From Mesorhizobium sp. ES1-1 (GTDB lineage: Bacteria > Pseudomonadota > Alphaproteobacteria > Rhizobiales > Rhizobiaceae): DNA of 64,000 bases. The DNA is taken from the NCBI RefSeq assembly GCF_020164785.1, contig NZ_JAIUGX010000012.1:159554-223553 (forward strand), read 5' to 3'. Within the stretch, counting starts at the first letter, position 1. Each line of letters opens with the position of its first letter. A model generated the notes under the pieces. It worked only from the letters and a program-made list of their open reading frames with translations, was not told the origin of the DNA and did not search any database. The position numbers and the translations under genes are program-made. Shown here one piece after another: positions 1-9,899 of the stretch.

Positions 1-840
1 TTCAAATGGTGGCGCATGCGCGAGGACGGCAATTTGCATGTCGATGATCTGCGCCCGCTCGTCTCCGACCGCACCCGGCTCGTCGCCTGCACTGTGACGG
101 CGCATTCGATCGGTTCGATCGTCGATGTGGCGTCCGTGGCCCAGATCGCGCATGCGGCGGGCGCCGAAGTGTTCCTCGACTGCGTCCATTACGGCCCGCA
201 CGGGCTGATCGACGTGCAGGCCTGGGATTGCGACTACCTCGTCTGTTCCGGCTACAAGAACTTCTCGCCGCATATGGGCTTTCTGTGGGGACGCTTCGAA
301 ACGCTGAAGCGGCTGCCGACCTTCCGCGAGGATTTCATCCCGGACGAACCACCCTACAAGGTCGAGGCCGGCACCTTCATCTACGAGAATGTCTCCGGCA
401 TGGAAGCGGCCGTGCAGTATCTGGAAATGATCGGCCGCAATCTGGCGCCCTCCAACAACCGCTCGCGGCGCGAAAACATCGTCGCCGGCATGGGCGCCAT
501 TCGCGATTACGAGCTGGTACTGGCGCGCGAGATGCTCGCCGTGCTGAAAGGCTGCGGCGCCACCATCTATGGCGTTGCCGACGAGGCCCGCATCAACGAG
601 CGGGTACCGACCTTCTGCTTCAACATCGGCACGCTTTCGCCTCAGCGGATCGTCGAGGAAATGGCCGAGATGCAGATCGGCATCCGCGACGGCCACATGT
701 ACGCGCCGCGGCTCATGAAGCGCCTCAACCTGTCGATGGCCAGCGGCGCCATTCGCGCCTCGCTGGTCCATTACAACACGGTCGAGGAAATCCACCGCTT
801 CGGCGAAGCGCTGCGCGCCATCATCGCCAAGCTGTCGTGA
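1..840 (+). CDS. Cysteine desulfurase-like aminotransferase class V protein (5' truncated)
   Basis: The frame is open from base 1, so the N-terminus lies outside the window; 279 residues are visible. It is a PLP-dependent fold-type I enzyme of the class V aminotransferase/cysteine desulfurase superfamily. The likely Schiff-base lysine is in CSGYKNFSPHMGF, preceded by a stretch ending FLDCVHYGPHG that carries the cofactor-binding Asp and His. The C-terminal domain ends with the family-typical RASLVHYNTVEEI motif used for substrate carboxylate binding. It most resembles the VC1184-type subgroup, whose substrate is unknown; a true cysteine desulfurase role is not shown. It ends one base before the next gene, so the two are probably cotranscribed. 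Confidence 0.82.
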   Translation, partial: FKWWRMREDGNLHVDDLRPLVSDRTRLVACTVTAHSIGSIVDVASVAQIAHAAGAEVFLDCVHYGPHGLIDVQAWDCDYLVCSGYKNFSPHMGFLWGRFETLKRLPTFREDFIPDEPPYKVEAGTFIYENVSGMEAAVQYLEMIGRNLAPSNNRSRRENIVAGMGAIRDYELVLAREMLAVLKGCGATIYGVADEARINERVPTFCFNIGTLSPQRIVEEMAEMQIGIRDGHMYAPRLMKRLNLSMASGAIRASLVHYNTVEEIHRFGEALRAIIAKLS

Positions 841-841
841 G

Positions 842-1312
842 ATGACCAGCGCTGTGAGCTTCGATGAACCGGATCGTGACGCGCCTTTCGTGGTCCTCGG
901 CGATCCCGATCCCGAAGACATCGTCGCGCTCGAGGATCGCCTCTACGGCTTCAACGTCGCGGCCACCGGCGTCGACGATGGTCGCTATCTGTCGATCTTC
1001 CTGAAAAGGGAGGACGGAACGATCTATGCCGGCCTTCACGGGCACAGCTGGGCAGGCGTGTGCGAAATCAAGACGCTGTGGATCGCCGACAGCGAGCGCG
1101 GCAAGGGCTTGGGGTCGCGCCTCCTGGCCGCCGCCGAAGAGGAGGCACGGCGGCGCGGCTGCCATGTCATCCACCTGGCGTCGTTCAGCTTTCAGGCACC
1201 GGCCTTCTATGAGAAACATGGATTTCAGAGGCTGGTGCAACTCGAGGACTTCCCTCGCGGCCACGCCAATGTCCTGCTGGCGAAGACGCTGATGCCTGAG
1301 GCAACAGTCTAG
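842..1312 (+). CDS. GNAT family N-acetyltransferase
   Basis: 156 residues, the usual size for a single GNAT domain. Motif A, which binds acetyl-CoA pyrophosphate, is visible as ERGKGLGSRLLAAAEEEA near residues 82-99. A typical C-terminal FYEKHGF segment follows, where the conserved Tyr is the usual general acid. The acceptor substrate cannot be inferred. The ATG lies one base after the preceding stop and has no clear ribosome binding site, which suggests translation coupled to the aminotransferase upstream. A hairpin followed by a T-rich run sits just downstream. Confidence 0.85.
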   Translation: MTSAVSFDEPDRDAPFVVLGDPDPEDIVALEDRLYGFNVAATGVDDGRYLSIFLKREDGTIYAGLHGHSWAGVCEIKTLWIADSERGKGLGSRLLAAAEEEARRRGCHVIHLASFSFQAPAFYEKHGFQRLVQLEDFPRGHANVLLAKTLMPEATV

Positions 1313-1337
1313 CTGCCCCTGGCGAAGGGCGGCTCTC

Positions 1338-2164
<827 letters not shown>

Positions 2165-2168
<4 letters not shown>

Positions 2169-3022
2169 GCCGAGGCTCCCGCGGCCGAGGGAGCGGGCTC
2201 GAACAGCATGTCGGACACGGTCGGCAGGCGGTCGCCGACGGCGTTCTCCGGCAGCGCCGACAACAGCGCGCGCGTGTAGTTGCTTTTGGGCGATTCAAAC
2301 AGCGACAGCACGTCGGCCTCTTCCATCTTGCGGCCCTTGTACTGGACGATGACGCGGTCGGCGGTCTCGGCGACCACGCCCATATTGTGGGTGATCATGA
2401 TCAGCCCCATGCCGTATTTGGCCTGCAGCGAGACCAGCAGGTCGAGGATCTGCTTCTGAATGGTGACGTCGAGCGCGGTCGTCGGCTCGTCGGCGATCAA
2501 CAGTTTCGGGTTGCAGGCAATGGCGATGGCGATCATGACGCGCTGGCACTGTCCGCCGGACATCTGATGCGGAAAAGAGTTCAGCCGCTCCGCCGGATCG
2601 GCGATGCCCACCAGCGTCATCAGTTCGATGGCCCGGGCGCGACGCTGGGCACGATCCATGCCCAGGTGGAAGCGCAGCACTTCCTCGATCTGGAAGCCGA
2701 CGGTGAAGCACGGGTTGAGGCTGGCTATCGGCTCCTGAAAGATCATCGAGATGTCCTTGCCGACGATCTTGCGCCGCTCGGACGGGCTGAGTTTCAGAAG
2801 GTCGACGCCATCGAAAGCCATGCGGTCAGCTCTGACCGTCGCCGTGTTGGGCAGCAGGCCCATCACCGCCAGCATCGCCACCGACTTGCCAGAACCGGAT
2901 TCACCGACGATCGCCAGCACCTCGCGCGGCTCGATCGACAGGTCGATGCCTTGCACGGCCATGAACGGTCCGGCCGCGGTGTCGAAGGAGACAGTGAGGT
3001 TCTTGATCTCGAGCAGGGGCAT
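2165..3022 (-). CDS. dppD: Dipeptide ABC transporter ATP-binding protein DppD
   Basis: 285-residue ABC ATPase, partner of DppF. Walker A is GESGSGKSV, the Q-loop region is MIFQEPIASLNP (characteristic of DppD/OppD), the signature is MSGGQCQRVMIAIAIA, and Walker B is LLIADEPTTALD. The chosen start MPLLEIKNLTV begins exactly at the first beta strand of the domain and lies two bases after the dppC stop. A longer in-frame extension overlaps dppC and is rejected. The protein acts on the cytoplasmic face of the inner membrane. Confidence 0.93.
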
Positions 3023-3024
3023 GC

Positions 3025-3948
3025 TCACGACCTCTTCAGCTTGGGATCGAGCGCATCGCGCAGGCCGTCGCCGATCAGGTTGATGGCGAAGACAGTGATC
3101 AGGATGGCGAGACCCGGAAACGTCACCACCCACCAGGCGCGCAGGATGAATTCGCGTGCTTCGGCCAGCATCGTGCCCCATTCAGGCGTCGGCGGTTGCG
3201 CGCCCATGCCGAGGAAGCCAAGCGCCGCCGCCTCCAGGATGGCGTTGGAAAAGGACAATGTCGCCTGCACGATCAGCGGGGCGATGCAGTTGGGCAGGAT
3301 AGTGACCAGCATCAGCCTGAGATGGCTGGCGCCGGCGACCTTGGCCGAGATCACGTATTCCCGGTTCTTTTCCGCCATTACGGCGGCGCGGGTGAGCCGG
3401 GCGAAATGCGGCTGCAGCACGAAGGCGATGGCGATCATGGCATTGACGAGGCCAGGCCCGAGTACGGCTACCAGCACAAGCGCCAGAAGCAGGGACGGGA
3501 AGGCCAGGATGATATCCATGACGCGCATGATCAGCGTGTCGACCCAGCCCCGGCAGTAGCCGGCAAGCAGGCCGAGGATGACGCCGGAGATGAGCGCGGT
3601 CGTGACGACGACGAAGCCGATGGCGAGCGAGAAGCGCGAGCCATAGATCAGACGCGACAGCATATCGCGGCCGACGGCGTCAGTGCCGAGCAGGAATTGC
3701 GCGTTGCCGCCCTCCTGCCAGGCAGGCGGGGTCAGGAAGAAATCGCGAAACTGGTCGTCGGGCGAATGCGGCGACAGCAGCGGCGCGAAGATGGCGACCA
3801 GGATGAGCAGGGCGAAGACAAAGAGCCCGATCACCGCGCCCTTGTTGATGGAGAAATAGTGCCAGAACTCGCCGAACATCTGCAGCCGGGCGTCTCTCGG
3901 CTTGATGACGGTCGCGGCTTCGATGGTGGCTGGGCCTTCATTGGTCAT
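3025..3948 (-). CDS. dppC: Dipeptide ABC transporter permease DppC
   Basis: 307-residue inner-membrane permease. An N-terminal transmembrane helix (GAVIGLFVFALLILVAIFAP) is followed by a periplasmic segment with the DppC-typical phrase LLGTDAVGRDMLSRLIYGSR. The BPD_transp_1 domain follows, with the ATPase-coupling EAA loop EAAALGFLGMGAQPPTPEWG. The start MTNEGPATIEAA lies one base after the dppB stop; an upstream in-frame Met falls inside dppB. It forms the pore with DppB. Confidence 0.93.
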   Translation of the reverse strand: MTNEGPATIEAATVIKPRDARLQMFGEFWHYFSINKGAVIGLFVFALLILVAIFAPLLSPHSPDDQFRDFFLTPPAWQEGGNAQFLLGTDAVGRDMLSRLIYGSRFSLAIGFVVVTTALISGVILGLLAGYCRGWVDTLIMRVMDIILAFPSLLLALVLVAVLGPGLVNAMIAIAFVLQPHFARLTRAAVMAEKNREYVISAKVAGASHLRLMLVTILPNCIAPLIVQATLSFSNAILEAAALGFLGMGAQPPTPEWGTMLAEAREFILRAWWVVTFPGLAILITVFAINLIGDGLRDALDPKLKRS

Positions 3949-3949
3949 G

Positions 3950-4957
3950 TCAGTTGACCCGTATGCGCGGGTTGATGACCGCGTAGAGCACGTCGACAAT
4001 GAGATTGACCGACATGACGATCAGCGCGATCAGAAGCAGGCCGCCTTGTACGGTGAAATAGTCGCGCTTGGAAATGGCGTCGATCATCCATTTGCCGATG
4101 CCGGGCCAGGAGAAAATGCTCTCCGTCAGGATGGCGCCGGTCAAAAGCGTACCGACCTGCAGACCTATCGTGGTGACAACAGGGATCAGGGCGTTGCGGA
4201 AAGCGTGCAGGCCGACGACGCGGAACGGGCTCAGGCCCTTGGCGCGGGCGGTGCGGACATAATCTTCGCCCAGCACTTCGAGCATGGCCGAGCGTGTTTG
4301 CCTGGCGATGACGGCGAGCGGAATGGTGCCCAGCACGATTGTCGGCAGGACAAGATGCGACAGGGCCGAACGGAACGCGCCCTTCTGGCCCGAGATCAGG
4401 GCGTCGATGGTCATGAAGCCGGTCACCGGCTTGAAGAAATAGAGAAGGTCGATGCGGCCGGAAACCGGCGTCCAGTGCAGCGTGCCCGAAAACACGATGA
4501 TGAGCAGCAGTCCCCACCAAAAGATCGGCATGGAGTAGCCCGCCAGCGCGGTGCCCATGGTCAGCTGGTCGAACCAGGAACCGCGCCGGATCGCGGCGAA
4601 GATGCCGGCCGCGACACCCAGAACGATGGCGAAGATCATGGCGAAGATGGCGAGTTCGACCGTAGCCGGGAACCGCACCAGGAAGTCCTTGAGCACCGGC
4701 GTCTTGGTGGAGAACGACGTGCCGAAATCGCCGCTGAGGATGTTGGTCAGATAGGTCAGGTATTGTTGCCAGATCGGCAGGTCGAAGCCGAACTGATGCA
4801 TCAGTGCCGTATGGCGTTCGGGCGACAGGCCGCGTTCGCCCGCGAGCACCAGCACCGGATCACCGGGCAGGATGCGCACGAAGCCAAAGGCGAGGATGGT
4901 TATCCCGATGAAGGTCGGGATGATGAGGGCGAGCTTGCCGAGGATATAACGCAGCAT
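3950..4957 (-). CDS. dppB: Dipeptide ABC transporter permease DppB
   Basis: 335-residue permease starting MLRYILGKLALIIPTFIGI, the standard DppB N-terminus with the first membrane helix. The phrase RILPGDPV, typical of DppB-type permeases, follows this helix. The EAA loop includes AILTESIFSWPGIGKW near residue 275. It forms the translocation channel with DppC. It is separated from dppA by a strong GC-rich hairpin, so its expression is probably lower than that of the binding protein. Confidence 0.93.
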   Translation of the reverse strand: MLRYILGKLALIIPTFIGITILAFGFVRILPGDPVLVLAGERGLSPERHTALMHQFGFDLPIWQQYLTYLTNILSGDFGTSFSTKTPVLKDFLVRFPATVELAIFAMIFAIVLGVAAGIFAAIRRGSWFDQLTMGTALAGYSMPIFWWGLLLIIVFSGTLHWTPVSGRIDLLYFFKPVTGFMTIDALISGQKGAFRSALSHLVLPTIVLGTIPLAVIARQTRSAMLEVLGEDYVRTARAKGLSPFRVVGLHAFRNALIPVVTTIGLQVGTLLTGAILTESIFSWPGIGKWMIDAISKRDYFTVQGGLLLIALIVMSVNLIVDVLYAVINPRIRVN

Positions 4958-4968
4958 GGCGGGCGAGT

Positions 4969-4995
4969 GGGGGCGGCGCCTGTGGCGCCGTCCCC
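4969..4995 (-). promoter_or_regulatory. Intercistronic hairpin between dppA and dppB
   Basis: A 12-bp inverted repeat with one G.T pair and a 3-base TGT loop (4969-4980 and 4984-4995), very GC-rich, with no T-run. Hairpins in this position commonly protect the upstream binding-protein mRNA or attenuate read-through, giving more DppA than permease. That role is inferred from position. Confidence 0.55.
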
Positions 4996-5007
4996 GTTTC
5001 GCGAACC

Positions 5008-6600
5008 TTATTCGGCGATATCGACGCCGTCGAAGCGATGGATACCGAGCGGATCCATGGCAAAGCCGGTGACGGTCTTCTGCATCGGCATGAACACTTT
5101 GGAGTGGGCGAGCGTCGCCCACGGTGCCTGTTCCTTGAAGATGACCTGTGCCTGTTCGTAGAGCTTGGTGCGCTCAGCCTGGTCCGAAACCGTCTTGGCC
5201 TTGTTGATGAGCGCATCGAAGTCCTTGTTGCACCATTCCGCGCGGTTGTTCGAACCGACGGAAGCGCAGCTCAGGAGCACGCCGAGGAAGTTGTCCGGAT
5301 CGCCATTGTCGCCGGTCCAGCCAACGATGACGGCGCCGTCGTGATCGACCGCTGAGGCGCGCTTGAGATATTCACCCCAATCGTAGCTGACGATGATGAC
5401 GGTGACGCCGACCTTGGCGAAGTCCGCCTGGATCAGCTCGGCCGTGCGGCGCGCGTTGGGCATATAAGGACGCGACACCGGCATGGCCCAGACGTTCATC
5501 TTGAGGTCCTTGACGCCGGCCTCTTCGAGCATCTTCTTGGCCGCATCCGGATCATACGGATCGTCCTTCACGTCCTTGTTGTAGGACCACATGGTCGGCG
5601 GGATCGGGTTGATCGCTACCTGGCCGGCACCCTGGAAGACGGCATCGATGATGGCCTTCTTGTTGATGGCCATGTTGAGCGCCTTGCGAACGCGTACGTC
5701 GTCGAAGGGCTTCTGCTGAGTGTTGTACATCAGCGCGCCCACGTTAAGGCCTTCCTGCTCGTCCACCTTGAGGTTGGCATCCGCCTGGAGACCGGCAATG
5801 TCAGCCGGCGCCGGGTAAGACATGATGTTGCATTCGCCGGCCTTCAGCTTCTGCGCGCGGACAGCCGGGTCGGTGGTGATGGCGAACACCAGATCGTCGA
5901 TCTTCTGCTTGCCGCCCCAATAGTCCGGGTTGGCCTTGTAGCGGATGGCCGCATCCGTCTGGTAGTCGACGAAAATGAACGGGCCGGTGCCGATCGGCTT
6001 CTGGTTGAACAGTTCAGGGGTCTTGTCCGCCTGAAGCTTGTCGGCATATTCCTTGGAGACGATCGAGGCGAAATCCATTCCCAGTGTCGGGATGAAAGTG
6101 ATCGCCGGATCCTTGAGCGTGAACTTCACGGTCAGGTCATCGACCTTCTCGACCTTAGTGATGTTTTCGCCGAACTGATCATTATAATACTGGTAGGCAA
6201 TGCCCGGGATATACTGGAACCAGGGGCCGTTCTTGTCGACCTGACGCTCAAACGAAAACACCACGTCGTCGGCGTTGAGGTCGCGCGTCGGGGTGAAATA
6301 GTCGGTTGGTGCGAACTTCACACCCTTGCGCAGCTTGAAGACATATTCCTTGCCGTCGTCGGAGATCGTCCAGCTTTCAGCCAGGCCCGGCGAGACGGTG
6401 GTCTTGCCATGATCGAATTCGACAAGGCGATTGAAAACGGTCCGCGAGGACGCGTCGAACGTCTGGCCGGCGGTATAGGGCGCCGGGTCGAAACCCTCCG
6501 GCGATGCTTCCGCGCAATAGACCAGAGTTTTCGCGTTGGCCACGCCGCCCAGGACGCTTGCAGCCAGCAACGCGGCTGCAAAAGTCAGTTTCATTTTCAT
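5008..6600 (-). CDS. dppA: Dipeptide-binding periplasmic protein DppA
   Basis: 530-residue solute-binding protein (SBP_bac_5 family). It has a clear signal peptide MKMKLTFAAALLAASVLGG ending VANA, with cleavage before KTLVYCAEASPEGF. The mature N-terminus and the LNADDVVFSF segment match the DppA/heme-binding subfamily closely. The start is supported by AGGGAG about eight bases upstream. First gene of dppABCDF. Likely ligands are dipeptides and possibly heme; the sequence cannot distinguish them. Confidence 0.93.
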   Translation of the reverse strand: MKMKLTFAAALLAASVLGGVANAKTLVYCAEASPEGFDPAPYTAGQTFDASSRTVFNRLVEFDHGKTTVSPGLAESWTISDDGKEYVFKLRKGVKFAPTDYFTPTRDLNADDVVFSFERQVDKNGPWFQYIPGIAYQYYNDQFGENITKVEKVDDLTVKFTLKDPAITFIPTLGMDFASIVSKEYADKLQADKTPELFNQKPIGTGPFIFVDYQTDAAIRYKANPDYWGGKQKIDDLVFAITTDPAVRAQKLKAGECNIMSYPAPADIAGLQADANLKVDEQEGLNVGALMYNTQQKPFDDVRVRKALNMAINKKAIIDAVFQGAGQVAINPIPPTMWSYNKDVKDDPYDPDAAKKMLEEAGVKDLKMNVWAMPVSRPYMPNARRTAELIQADFAKVGVTVIIVSYDWGEYLKRASAVDHDGAVIVGWTGDNGDPDNFLGVLLSCASVGSNNRAEWCNKDFDALINKAKTVSDQAERTKLYEQAQVIFKEQAPWATLAHSKVFMPMQKTVTGFAMDPLGIHRFDGVDIAE

Positions 6601-7019
6601 TGAGCACTCCCTGATGTTCTTCCAAGCCCCTCTATCAGGCTCGCGAAGCCCGCATATAAGCACCGTTTTCCCGGCTTTGGAACACCCCGTTTGCTTACCC
6701 CTCGGGAAGCGGGACAAAAATCCAGAATTCTGCCGGATTGTGAAAAGAATTAGCAGTTTATTCTCTTCACGAGATTTTTCGCGATTGTATTTTCTTGTTG
6801 ACCCTTGGATTGCTCGAACTTTCCCGCACGCGACTTGCCATGCTCAACGACGTCCGGCGGAGAGGCGGGTTCCAGCGGCAATCTTTGGGGTCTTGCCGCA
6901 GGGGCAAGACTTGCACCGCCGCGGATAGAGGCAATACATAGATGGAAGCCGGCCAGTAGCGGGGGATGTCTCTGTCACCAGAGGCGCGCGGTCGAACGAG
7001 AGCTGTCTAGGAGGAACGG
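6601..7019. promoter_or_regulatory. Divergent promoter region dppA / fadD
   Basis: 419 bases between divergently transcribed genes. The part from about 6720 to 6810 is clearly AT-richer than the surroundings and probably holds the promoters. A TTGACC hexamer at 6798-6803 could be a -35 element, but no convincing -10 was found. The Shine-Dalgarno AGGAGG at 7009-7014 precedes the GTG start of fadD. No convincing gene is seen. Confidence 0.4.
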
Positions 7020-9173
7020 GTGGCAAAAGCATCAAAGACGACCGCGCCGTCGAAAGCGCCGTCGAAAGCCCCTGCAGAAGCGGCGGCCGGAACCCCGGTG
7101 ACCAAAGCGCCGGTTGCCAAGGCGCCATCTGCAAAAGCATCAGCTGGCAAGCCTCCTATTGCCAAAGCACAACTTGCCAACACTTCTGCCGACAAAGCCC
7201 CTGCCGGCGAGCCGCAAGCCGCCAAGCCGAAAGCAGCCATCGTGAAAAAGGCCGTGCCGGAGGCAAGTGCAAAGCCTTCGGTCAAGGCGCGGGACAAGTC
7301 CGCGCCAACCAAGACGGCCTCCACTGTTAAATCCGCGGTTGTAAAGCGCACCGCCAAGGCCGCACCGGCCAAGTCTGAACCGGCCAAGTCTGAACCGACC
7401 AAGTCCGAACCGACCGGGCCTGCGCCGACAAAGGCCGCGCTGGCGACAAAGCCCGCCGCTGAGAAGCGACTGCCGAAAGCGCTGACGGCGCTGGCCGCCG
7501 GCCTGCCGGAAAAGCCATGGCTGAAGAGCTACCCCAAGAACGTGCCGGCTGAAATCGGGGACTTGCCCTACAGCTCCATCGGCGATTTCCTCGTCGCCGC
7601 CTGCAAGCAGTTTTCCGCCCAGCCCGCCTTCACCTGCATGGACAAGTCGATCAGCTACGCCGATGTCGAACGGCTGTCGGCGGCATTCGGCGCTTACCTG
7701 CAATCGAAAGGCCTGGAGAAGGGCGCGCGTGTCGCGCTGATGATGCCGAACGTGCTGCAATATCCCGTGGCGATGATGGCGGTCCTGCGCGCCGGATACG
7801 CCGTGGTCAACGTCAATCCGCTGTACACGCCGCGCGAGCTGGAGCACCAGTTGAAGGACTCCGGCGCACAGGCCATCGTCATTCTGGAGAACTTCGCCAG
7901 CACCTTGCAGGCGGTGATTGCCCGGACCCCGATCAAGCATGTCGTGGTCGCCGCCATGGGCGACATGCTGGGCGGGCTGAAGGGCACGCTCGTCAATCTC
8001 GTCGTGCGCCGCGTGAAGAAGATGGTGCCGGCCTGGTCCCTGCCCGGCCACGTCAAGTTCAACGCGGCGGTGAAGGCCGGAGCCGGCCTGGGGTTCAAGC
8101 CCACCAAGGTGACGGCCGACGACGTCGCCTTCCTGCAGTATACGGGCGGCACCACGGGTGTGTCGAAGGGAGCCACGCTGCTGCACCGCAACGTGCTGGC
8201 CAACGTCGTGCAAAATGCGCAGTGGATGGAGGACGCCTACACGGTCAAGCCGAAGCCGGCGCATCCAAATTTTGTATGCGCGCTGCCGCTCTACCATATT
8301 TTCGCGCTGACGGTGAACGCACTGATGGGCATGCAGCAAGGCGCCCGCAACGTGCTCATTCCCAACCCGCGTGATATTCCGGGTTTCGCCAAGGAACTGT
8401 CGAAATACCCGGTCCACATCTTTCCGGGCTTGAACACGCTGTTCAACGCGCTGCTCAACAATGAGGATTTCCGCAAGCTCGACTTCAAGCCGCTGATCCT
8501 GACGCTGGGCGGCGGCATGGCGGTTCAGAAAGGGGTTGCCGAGCGCTGGAAAGCGCTGACCGGCTGTCCGGTCACGGAAGGCTACGGTCTCTCAGAGACC
8601 TCGCCGGTGGCCACCGCCAACAAATTCAGCGGCGGCGGCTTCACCGGCACGATCGGCCTGCCGCTGCCGTCGACGGAAATTGCCATCCGCGATGATGATG
8701 GCAACGACCTGCCGCTCGGCGAGGTGGGCGAGATCTGCATCCGGGGACCGCAGGTTATGGCGGGCTACTGGAACCGGCCTGACGAGACCGCCAAGGTCAT
8801 GACCAGGGACGGCTATTTCAAGTCCGGCGACATGGGGTTCATGGACGAGCGCGGCTACACCAAGATCGTCGACCGCAAGAAGGACATGATCCTCGTCTCC
8901 GGGTTCAACGTCTATCCCAACGAACTGGAAGAGGTTGTTGCCCAGCATCCGGGCGTGCTCGAAGTGGCCGCGATCGGCGTACCGGACGAGCATTCCGGCG
9001 AAGTGCCGAAGCTGTTCATCGTCAAGAAAGATCCGGCGCTGACCGTCGAAGCCGTCACCGCCTATTGCCGCGAGAACCTGACTGGTTACAAGCGGCCCAA
9101 ATTCATCGAGTTCAGGACCGAACTGCCGAAGACCCCGGTCGGCAAGATCCTGCGCCGGGCGCTACGCGAATAG
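7020..9173 (+). CDS. fadD: Long-chain fatty-acid-CoA ligase with Ala/Lys/Pro-rich N-terminal extension
   Basis: 717 residues. Residues about 150-717 are a complete acyl-CoA synthetase. They include the AMP-binding P-loop YTGGTTGVSKGA near 373-384, a GYGLSETSP motif, the hinge region YFKSGDMGFMDERGY with DRKKDMI, and the C-terminal catalytic lysine in PKTPVGKILRR. The enzyme activates fatty acids to acyl-CoA for beta-oxidation. Residues 1-150 are a low-complexity tail rich in A, K, P and S, including tandem KSEP units. The GTG start is fixed by AGGAGG five bases upstream, and no other start occurs before the catalytic domain. The usual FadD length is about 560, so the extension is the anomaly. 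Confidence 0.9.
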   Translation: MAKASKTTAPSKAPSKAPAEAAAGTPVTKAPVAKAPSAKASAGKPPIAKAQLANTSADKAPAGEPQAAKPKAAIVKKAVPEASAKPSVKARDKSAPTKTASTVKSAVVKRTAKAAPAKSEPAKSEPTKSEPTGPAPTKAALATKPAAEKRLPKALTALAAGLPEKPWLKSYPKNVPAEIGDLPYSSIGDFLVAACKQFSAQPAFTCMDKSISYADVERLSAAFGAYLQSKGLEKGARVALMMPNVLQYPVAMMAVLRAGYAVVNVNPLYTPRELEHQLKDSGAQAIVILENFASTLQAVIARTPIKHVVVAAMGDMLGGLKGTLVNLVVRRVKKMVPAWSLPGHVKFNAAVKAGAGLGFKPTKVTADDVAFLQYTGGTTGVSKGATLLHRNVLANVVQNAQWMEDAYTVKPKPAHPNFVCALPLYHIFALTVNALMGMQQGARNVLIPNPRDIPGFAKELSKYPVHIFPGLNTLFNALLNNEDFRKLDFKPLILTLGGGMAVQKGVAERWKALTGCPVTEGYGLSETSPVATANKFSGGGFTGTIGLPLPSTEIAIRDDDGNDLPLGEVGEICIRGPQVMAGYWNRPDETAKVMTRDGYFKSGDMGFMDERGYTKIVDRKKDMILVSGFNVYPNELEEVVAQHPGVLEVAAIGVPDEHSGEVPKLFIVKKDPALTVEAVTAYCRENLTGYKRPKFIEFRTELPKTPVGKILRRALRE

Positions 9174-9193
9174 TGGCCGGCGATCCTGTCTGC

Positions 9194-9889
9194 ATGGACA
9201 GGCCGGACCCCGGCTCGCGCCCGGATCCGGTGGATTTCATCAGAGCGAACATGAATCTTGTCGCCATCCCGTCGCTTCCGGAGATAAGGCTTTATACCCC
9301 ACATCCGGCGAGCGGCCTCGGGCGGCTGGTCGATCCGCGCGACGCGGACGACGACACGCAGACGGAGGATGGAATCGAGCCGCGGCCGCCCTATTGGGCC
9401 TATGCCTGGGCCGGTGGAACGGTGCTCTCACGCTACATACTCGACTATCCGCAAACCGTTGCTGGCCGCCGCGTGCTGGACCTCGGGGCTGGCTCCGGCC
9501 TTGTCGGCATCGCAGCGGCGAGGGCTGGCGCGCGCACGGTGATCGCCGCCGAAATCGACCCTAACGGCGTCGCGGCGATCGGCCTCAATGCGGCGGCGAA
9601 CGGCGTCGGGATCACCATCGTCGATAAGGACATCACTGTGGATCCGCCGCCAGCCGTCGATCTGGTGCTCGCAGGCGACGTGTTCTACGACCCCGATGTT
9701 GCCAGACGAATGATGCCTTTCCTCGATCGGTGCCTGGCAGCCGGCATCGAGGTGCTTGTCGGCGATCCCCGCCGCAGCGACCTTCCGCTGCCCCGGCTGC
9801 GCTTGCTGGCGGAATATCAGGTGCCGGATTTCGGCCACGCGAAGGGTCTGCCGAGCGGCGTCTTCTCGTTTGCGCAAGAAGACTGCTAG
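9194..9889 (+). CDS. Class I SAM-dependent methyltransferase (METTL20/ETFB-lysine or nicotinamide N-methylase-like)
   Basis: 231 residues. The SAM-binding motif I VLDLGAGSGLVGIAAARAGA lies near residues 94-113, followed by an acidic residue in AAEIDP and the post-I motif DLVLAGDVFYD. An FIRAN...PEIRLY N-terminus and PYWAYAWAGG are typical of the rhizobial family related to human ETFB lysine methyltransferase. The start is placed at 9194 to keep the FIRAN motif. The substrate could be electron-transfer flavoprotein beta or another protein lysine; this is inference from family. It lies 20 bases after fadD. Confidence 0.78.
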   Translation: MDRPDPGSRPDPVDFIRANMNLVAIPSLPEIRLYTPHPASGLGRLVDPRDADDDTQTEDGIEPRPPYWAYAWAGGTVLSRYILDYPQTVAGRRVLDLGAGSGLVGIAAARAGARTVIAAEIDPNGVAAIGLNAAANGVGITIVDKDITVDPPPAVDLVLAGDVFYDPDVARRMMPFLDRCLAAGIEVLVGDPRRSDLPLPRLRLLAEYQVPDFGHAKGLPSGVFSFAQEDC

Positions 9890-9899
9890 CACCGGCCCG

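Noticed and set aside
9065..9193. Longer N-terminus for the SAM methyltransferase starting inside fadD
   Set aside because: The extension overlaps the fadD coding end in another frame and lacks similarity; the family N-terminus begins after 9194.
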